Assembly (NCBI GenBank): GCA_015039465.1
Contig: MU130073.1
Coordinates: forward strand, 157,787 to 221,786
Direction of reading: 5' to 3'
DNA length: 64,000 nucleotides
Source of the DNA: Phlegmacium glaucopus
Taxonomy: Eukaryota; Basidiomycota; Agaricomycetes; Agaricales; Cortinariaceae
This document shows, in pieces, positions 57,358-64,000 of the stretch (within the stretch, counting starts at the first letter, position 1; every line of letters begins with the position of its first letter). The position numbers and the translations under genes are program-made. Under the pieces are notes generated by a model. The model was not told the origin of the DNA, made no database searches, and worked only from the letters and a program-made list of their open reading frames with translations.

Positions 57358-57863
57358 TTCTTGGTGCTCATGTAGGTTTTATATCATGGAGACAAATGGG
57401 GGTCGATATCGTCCGTTGTTCGACGAGTATTATTATCATGTTGGTATTAGATGCATGTACGTATGATAGTATAGATTTCTTAATTGGATTTTGTGTTGAA
57501 GCTATGCTGCCCGCCTTGTCGAGTTTCCCCACAATACAGCCACGATCGGCTGTACGACCAAAGAAAGAGATCACAGAAGAGCAGCGCCAACTCTCCATGC
57601 TATGAGGCGCTGTGTCAAGAGTCTATTGGATCTTTTCAAGGGTCATTTTCCTCGGGCGGTGGTCGTCCGGGTCCGGACGGCATGGCCAACGTCCATAGCG
57701 TTTCCTCCCCATGGCTATTCTTGGGCTCACTTCCTAATTTACAAACTGTACAACACGGGGGGTAACCTGACCCAGGTGAGAAATCATACACATAACAACT
57801 GATACCCAAAGATGAGTATCAAAGGGGTGATAAGCAGCTGAGATGGTTGCCATGGTTTGCTCA
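57358..57863. other. convergent 3' region between TFIIE-alpha and the PPR-like gene
   Basis: Frames on the plus strand reach about 90 codons and one piece reads SAVRPKKEITEEQRQLSML, which looks somewhat protein-like. No start, splice partner or family supports a gene. It is mainly 3' UTR of both neighbours. Confidence 0.35.
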
Positions 57864-60247
57864 TCATGTACGATTACGCTGTAATGCAGCATTGACTGAG
57901 CCCATCTAAATGAGACAAACAGCAATGTTCAATCAAAATGGGATAACCGACAAAAAATTAGAAAAAACCGTACCTGTTGCCCATATTCTTCTCTCATGTA
58001 TTCGATGTCTCTGTAAACATCGTCTAGGTATTTATCTTCTCCTCTTCTGTACTTGTGCAGCTGCCTCAACCGAGCTGCTACATCATCTGCTGCTTGAAGA
58101 TTTTTGGACATGATGAAACCGCGCATCAGAGATATGTACATGACAAGGTCGGGGGCTGGCAGTGCTGATGACTCGGGAGTTTCCAGATTGTCATGTTCCT
58201 CAGTCGTTGATGCCCCTTGATAGTCCGAGTCCGCCGTTGGAGATTGCGCAGCATTCCTGAACCTTCTTTCTAAGTTATCAAGGATCAAAAACGCCCTCTC
58301 CGCCTCCCCCGCGCTAGCGTAGAAACCGGCAAGCTCGGTGTAATGATAGACTGTGGGCTTGATTCCAATTTTCACCATATCATTTAAAATCTTCGCACCA
58401 CGGGCGGGTCCGAATGCCTGCATTAGACGCCGGAAGAATGGTGTAAACGCGCCAGAACTAGGTCTTCCTTTGGAACCGGTGATGAGAGGTTCGACAGAAC
58501 CAATAGCAGCAGTGGTGGGTGCATCTTTGCCGTGTTCTATGATCAGCATGAGTTCTTTATATAAAGCTTCAAGTGATGAACCAGGCACAGTGAGGGCTAC
58601 CAAAGCGTGATAAACGAGATTGCAGTGGGCGCTTGAAGGCCATAATTTGCCTCTGGGAAGTGCTTTACGGAGGTTAAAGTTATAGCACCGTGCTGGAGGG
58701 GGGTCTTCTCGAGTAGCTGGGTCATACGCTCGTCGTTTGGCGGATAAACGATGGTAACGATTGAGGACATGTTCTCTCGGAACACCAGACAGATAAAAAT
58801 GATCTACAAAAGTCTCGATAACAAGGTCGTGTTGTCGTAAGCGGCGGTAGAATAGCATTTCTGCGAAGATGAATGTGGATATAGTCCGATAGCTTGTCCG
58901 AATAGCCCTATTATAGAGAAGCCCCAATGCTTGGGTTCGACCTGTCGCAAGGTATGCATTCATGAAGTTGACGATGGTAAAAGGATGGGGTGTCAAATCT
59001 TCATCAAGAAAAGCCATCTTAATGTAACGGAGGTCGTCCACTAAATTCTCGGTAAGATCGACAGGGAGTGCAGAGTCTAGACTTGAAGCCATTTCCGCCT
59101 CTTCAGCTAGAATAGTCAAGGGGCTGACGGAATTGTTTTCGAAGACTGAGGTGGATTCTTGGCTCCGGAGTTCCTCCACCATAAGGATTTTCTTTCGATG
59201 TCTCACAATCTTTGACTTTTCTAAACGACGCAACAAGACGTCGTAAGTGTAGCTGGTCAATCTAAAGCGGACATCTTTGGGGTCAGGCAAAAGGGAGAGC
59301 GCCTCGTCTATACGGCCGGTATACGCCAGACTACGCACGGCCAATCCACGAACGCCAATTGTTAATCTCTCAGATTTTTTTGCCGCAGCCTTCGAATCGT
59401 GGGTGGCCCAGTATTTCGCGTCAGCGTCAGTGAAGTCGTCAAGGAAATTCAGCCCAACTTCAGGGGACGAATATCGCATAATAGTCGGGACAGCCTGAAC
59501 GCTTATCTTCTGACCATATCCTTTGGATGACATGATCATGGCGAAGTTGAGGATAAGTGGAAGGTTAGTGATTTTCGCCTGAAAAATAAGATGACAAGTT
59601 TCGTCAAACGTTCGAATCACGTCAGAGGTATGGGCGGGAGGGATGAGGGAGAACCATGTTGTGAATTCTTCAACCTGCTTAGCGCCGTGCAGATCTCCAT
59701 TTCTAAGGGCGGCCTGGGCTGGGGCTTCATATATAAAAGAAAGCGGTATGGGGATATCCAAGTCCTGAATGTCTTTGAGGAGCAGATATGCTTGTTTGAA
59801 ATCTCGAAGTTCGACGAACTGGGCTAGAGCACGTATAGATGAATTTGGTGAACGACGTCGGGAAAGGCTTGATGCTACGGCTGAATATTCTTGTCCCTCG
59901 ACCTCGAAGATTGCATCGTCTGGTGAATGCTCCGGCAGAAGATCTGGCAACTTTTGTTCGAGGATTTCAAGAATGGACGTTGGCGGAGGAAGGGAACCGG
60001 ATGCAATGTGCGCATACTCCTCCGAACTGTCCTCAAACAATTTGGCTTCGCTTGGTGGTGCTGATGCACTCTCAGGCTCGAGGTCTGGTTGATCGGCGAC
60101 CGAATGAGTGTGGCGAAAGGAGAGTGTCGTCCCATGACGAGCACCGTAGACAAACTGAGGATATGAAAGCTCCCTCGTACGCAACATACGCCCCGTGCAT
60201 AGCCATGGAGAGCGTAGAAAGGCCCTTGAGCTTGAGGCTCGCAGCAT
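57864..60247 (-). CDS. pentatricopeptide-like mitochondrial protein
   Basis: About 780 residues, probably an organellar RNA-binding helical-repeat protein. The N-terminus (MLRASSSRAFLRSPWLCTGR) is Arg/Ser-rich without acids, a typical mitochondrial presequence. Helix-pair repeats with PPR character occur at several points, for example PHPFTIVNFMNAYLATGRTQ, KPTVYHYTELAGFYASAGEA and DLVMYISLMRGFIMSKNLQA. The main exon runs 60247 to about 57975. A last intron with donor after GEEYGQQ-like EEYGQQ leads to a short exon (MGSVNAALQRNRT) ending at 57864-57866, in phase. Divergent from the kinase gene, 192 bp apart. The target transcript is unknown. Confidence 0.8.
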
Positions 60248-60439
60248 ACAGAACTAGTAGCCGTTGCAAGTTTTCAAATTTGTGTCACGGAGCATCACTG
60301 TCACTGTCACGCTGGTAAGAACGGGTGGTGGCTTTACATCCTCTTTGTCCAGACCATATACCTGCCCGCTGGTCGAGCAACTCGCCTTGAACAATCTATA
60401 TTCTATCTAATCATAGTTAATCATACAATCATACTTAAT
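60248..60439. promoter_or_regulatory. short divergent promoter region (PPR-like gene / kinase gene)
   Basis: Only 192 bp separate the two start codons on opposite strands, so both promoters lie here. A short tandem repeat of AATCATA-type units occurs at about 60410-60436, before the kinase ATG. No TATA box in a standard position was seen. Confidence 0.5.
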
Positions 60440-63400
60440 ATGCCAGACGTATCAGATAGTCCACCTCGTGCGCCTCCCATCAAGTACACCGCTCCTCTGG
60501 GCACTCGCTGGGACAAGGAAAAGGCGGCAGCTGGAGGAGCCGCGGCTTTTGATTTACCTACAGATCCCAAGAACATTGGACCCTGGATTCTGGGTGAATG
60601 TGTCGGGAAAGGCGCTTCTGGCCGGGTAAAAATCGCTAAACACCGTCGTACTGGTCAGCTCGCCGCCGTCAAAATTCTTCCCATAGCCCCTCTTGTCAGC
60701 TCTCGTGCCTCTCTTGCAACTCAGCAGGCAAAATCTGACAAGCAACGCCTTGGCATAGATCGCGAGATTACAATGATGAAGCTCATGAACCATCCCAACA
60801 TCATGCGGATCTACGATGTCTTCGAAGGTGACCAAGAGCTCTTTCTCGTACTTGAATATGTGGAAGGCGGGGAACTCTTCGATTTCCTAGTCAATAGGGG
60901 TCGTCTTCCCCCGAACGAGGCTCTAATATATTTCAGGCAGATCGTCTATGGGCTAAACTATGCGCACACTTTCTCGATCATACATCGCGATCTGAAACCA
61001 GAGAATATTCTGATTGCTTCCCTGCAGCCTCCCTTGATAAAAATTGCTGATTGGGGCATGGCCGCATTTGCCCCGCCTACGCTTCAACTTGAAACCAGCT
61101 GTGGTTCGCCGCATTACGCCAGTCCTGAGATCGTCAACGGAGAAAAATATCAGGGAAATGCCACAGATATCTGGAGCTGCGGTGTTATTCTATATGCGTT
61201 ACTTACAGGGCGGCTTCCTTTTGATGACAAAAACGTTCGTAGTCTACTCTCTAAAGTCAAAAGTGGCAAGTACGAGATGCCCACCTGGATCGATCCATTG
61301 GCCAAAGATCTCCTTAGCAGAATGCTGATCGTTGACGTACACAAACGAATTACGGTAAGCAGCTACTTTGGTCATTTCAGGGTCATCAACCGACTTTAAG
61401 TACAGGTACCAGAAATTCTATCTCATCCCTGGTTAATCTCGCAGCCTTTGGTCCCTTACCCTTGCGCGGATGGAGGTACGATTTCTGTTCTGGCTCCACC
61501 GCTGCCGCCTTCGCCGAGCATTCTTGCTCGTCCCATTACTTCCCCCGATTTGATAGATGCAGAGCTTTTTTTATCTTTGCGTATTATCTGGGGGCGACAC
61601 ACAGATCCACAAGGGGACTCTATCCGCCGCGATCTGTGCGCACCCGCAGGCCAAGGTGTCCATGCCAAAGCCTTCTATTTTCTACTGGGGAAATACCGCG
61701 AAGAGTCTTCTCGTAATAGGTCAAACGATGAGCTTGATTCTCGAAGACATTCTCTAAGCTCTAGCATTGACTTGGAGACTTTTAAATTCAACCTTGGCTG
61801 GGAGCTTGATCAGTCTGGTGCTGCAAAGAAACTGGGAATCCAAAAAAATCCCGTCTCTTCAACCCCCGAGACTACCGTTTCTGCGCCAACGTCTGCTATC
61901 ACGCCGATGTTTCCGTCTAAGTTCATATCGGAACCGGCACCGCCGGTCATGCCCCGTAAAAGAACATTCACTGATGGAAGTCTTCCTTTGCGTGACAGAC
62001 CAGAATCTCCACTTGGACCTCGACCCCCTCCGAAAATAAATCGAGCTCGCACAGACGCTCAGCGGGACATTTCCTCGTCTGTAGCGCTTACAAGTCATCG
62101 TCGACCAAAGTCTTCGTCAGGAAGCGCCCGCTTAGGACCTCGTCCCTTGGCCCCACGCCGGGGATACACTTATTCCGCAAGTGAGAAACGTGATCCTGAC
62201 TCTTCTGAGATTGGACCTTCGTCCATTGGATTTTCGCATCACCTACATCAACTTCAAGCAAGGATATCATCCAATTCGTCTCAGAGACCTAGGTCCTCAG
62301 CTGGGCCAACTGTTCCGTTTACGGAAGCCGAAAAAAAGGCCATGTTTTCAGAATCCAGGATTCCTTCAGTCTCAGTCCGTAGTCGTGACCTGCCTATCAC
62401 TCGACCTCCCACACCTGTTCTTGCACCCATTGTAGCAAGCCCCCATCTGGCTAACGACCTGCCGCCTTTGACGGTGCCACAATTTGAAAGCCCGCATCCC
62501 CAACACACCACGGACGATATCACGCAGAAGGTTAACGATCTCGTACATGCAGTCACTCAGCCTCAAGCCCACGTGTCTGTAACGCATGCCACGGATTCTA
62601 CCAAGGTATTCGTCCATTCGAACGACAAGCAGGACAAGGAAAATCAGACCGTTGACGATGAAGGTTGGAATCACGTCAGTGCTGACATTGGTCATTCTGG
62701 AGGAATTGGTTTAGGGGTTGGACTGGCTGAAGGTAGGGCTGTCGGAAGAGACCTTGCTAATGTTGGATCTACTGTCGCCAAGGCCAAGAAAGACAAGGAT
62801 AAGAAAGGAAGACGTGAGTATTTTGCTCCTTATGCATTTATTTCTTGAAACTAAAATTATACAGCACCACCACTCGAGTTACCTTTACTTAACCCCAAAA
62901 GATCGGCCTTCGCAATACTCGGCTCTCCTATCGCCCTCTCATCGCCTGTGCACCAGAGCGCAACGAGTTCCAGCAGGATTTTAACTTCGCCTGTGGTCGG
63001 GGAATTTAAAGGCTGGTTCTCCAACCTGTTCAATTGGAAGCCCTCAAGCAGTCAAGGAGGCGTTCTATACTCCGTTGACGATTTGCAGCAAACGAGATTA
63101 AACATTGCGAGGCTCCTTGAGGGAATTGGTATAAATCTCGGTCACAGTGCTGCTGATCATCTTCAGCCAGAGTTATCCAATGTCCTCCTTTGCCGCATCG
63201 ATCAACCGACCACGGATCCGGTGAACGGCATCACTTTGAAGAGTGTACGCTTCCGGGTTGAATTCAAAGCTGGCCCCAGGCCACCTGATTCCCAAATACC
63301 GATGACACACAATAGGGATGACAATGCATATTTTTTGGCAGCGCCGGCTGGCAATCCAAACCAATTGGCTACAGGCAACGGCAACGCTGGCAATTCCTCG

Positions 63401-63667
63401 CGGCCCCGCGCAAGCGTCTTACTTGGTCGAAGCGTTCCCTTGGTCAGTCCAGTCGCGCTTCCAAAATGGGATTTTCCGCCTGGATGCCTTTGCGCCATAG
63501 CCTTGATATACGAGAAAGGCTCAATGTCGACTTTTAGGGCTGTTTGGCGCCAGTTGAAAGCAGAATACGGTGATGCCTCCACTGCTTACCCCTGCTCTAG
63601 TCCCGCCATACTGAATACTCCGGGTCCGTTCTCGGAGAGTCACCCCCAAAGAGGCGTTCCCGTGTAG
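60440..63667 (+). CDS. Gin4/Hsl1/Cdr2-type CAMK serine/threonine kinase
   Basis: AMPK-related septin/Wee1-pathway kinase (Nim1 group) acting at the bud neck or cell cortex to couple cell growth to mitotic entry. Exons 60440-61354, 61406-62813 and 62865-63667 total 1041 residues. The kinase domain shows the Gly loop GKGASGRV (56-63), Lys78, HRDLKPEN (182-189), DWG at 204-206, CGSPHYASPE (221-230) and ends LSHPWLIS across the first intron. DWG replaces the usual DFG. The aspartate is kept, so activity is likely. The long middle is Ser/Pro-rich. The C-terminus (FKGWFSNLFNWKP; ITLKSVRFRVEFKA; TFRAVWRQLKAEYG) resembles the fungal kinase-associated KA1-like membrane-binding domain. The gene looks complete. 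Confidence 0.9.
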
Positions 63668-64000
63668 TTGCTCCCACGTTTGGGCGTACATTTTAAGTTG
63701 GCATATTTATGTATAGTCTGGTGTATAATCATGAATGCTCCTTTCTGAGTACTTTTTCTTTGCCCTTCCTCTTCCTAAGCACTCCAAAGTCGAACGGTCC
63801 GTTCCATCCGGTTGTTTGTTCTCCAAGTTTGCAACAAACATTGTACATCCAAAGCCTGTCTGAATGCAGGTCATGTATGGTAACTCGAGTGGCCTTGAGT
63901 CATGGTAAGAAAGCTCTCGCCTACAAGTCATTCGATCATCAAGGACCTTATCGGCTCAAATATTGAGCAATGATGCGACGAAGTATAGTCCCTAACCAAA
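63668..64000. other. 3' flank of the kinase gene
   Basis: Presumed 3' UTR and spacer to the window edge. Short frames on both strands show no coding character. Confidence 0.4.

Overview
The window is nuclear DNA of a filamentous basidiomycete, most likely an Agaricomycete. Genes are dense, sit on both strands and carry many 40-65 nt spliceosomal introns. A DUF6589 gene, a RecQ-type helicase, GH16, a Gin4/Hsl1-like kinase and duplicated GFA-domain genes all fit that clade. Species cannot be named from the sequence.

Layout. 1.7-3.3 kb: secreted GH16 glucanase. 3.5-7.0 kb: nucleoporin Nup96/Nup145C (minus). 7.3-11.7 kb: gene-poor, with unassigned exon-like pieces, a possible transcription-factor remnant and a tRNA-like relic. 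11.8-13.5 kb: single-pass membrane protein. 14.3-16.5 kb: low-complexity protein with a duplicated 39-residue unit (minus). 17.2-19.8 kb: RING-H2 protein (minus).

20.2-28.2 kb is mobile. A 6.9-kb element (21300-28177) has 18-bp terminal inverted repeats and an exact 9-bp target duplication. It carries two convergent genes: a DUF6589 protein and a RecQ-like DEAH helicase with a C-terminal extension. It sits inside a second element (20203-28192) with related ends and its own exact 9-bp duplication. An 87-bp sequence with the same ends lies at 31.3 kb.

29.2-40.2 kb: a probable mitochondrial protein of a conserved fungal family, then a segmental duplication pairing an unknown single-exon gene with an oligopeptide transporter (OPT). 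The OPT exists as a short 3' scrap, a 5'-truncated copy and one full gene. The full gene is bracketed by a roughly 200-bp inverted repeat.

40.2-64 kb is mostly housekeeping: SEC23 (minus), a small unknown gene, condensin subunit Cnd3/Ycg1/CAP-G, a 2.9-kb gene-free stretch with two near-perfect hairpins, two tandem GFA-domain genes, TFIIE-alpha, a mitochondrial PPR-like protein (minus) and a divergently transcribed Gin4/Hsl1-type kinase. Three introns in three separate genes are best explained as GC-AG introns.
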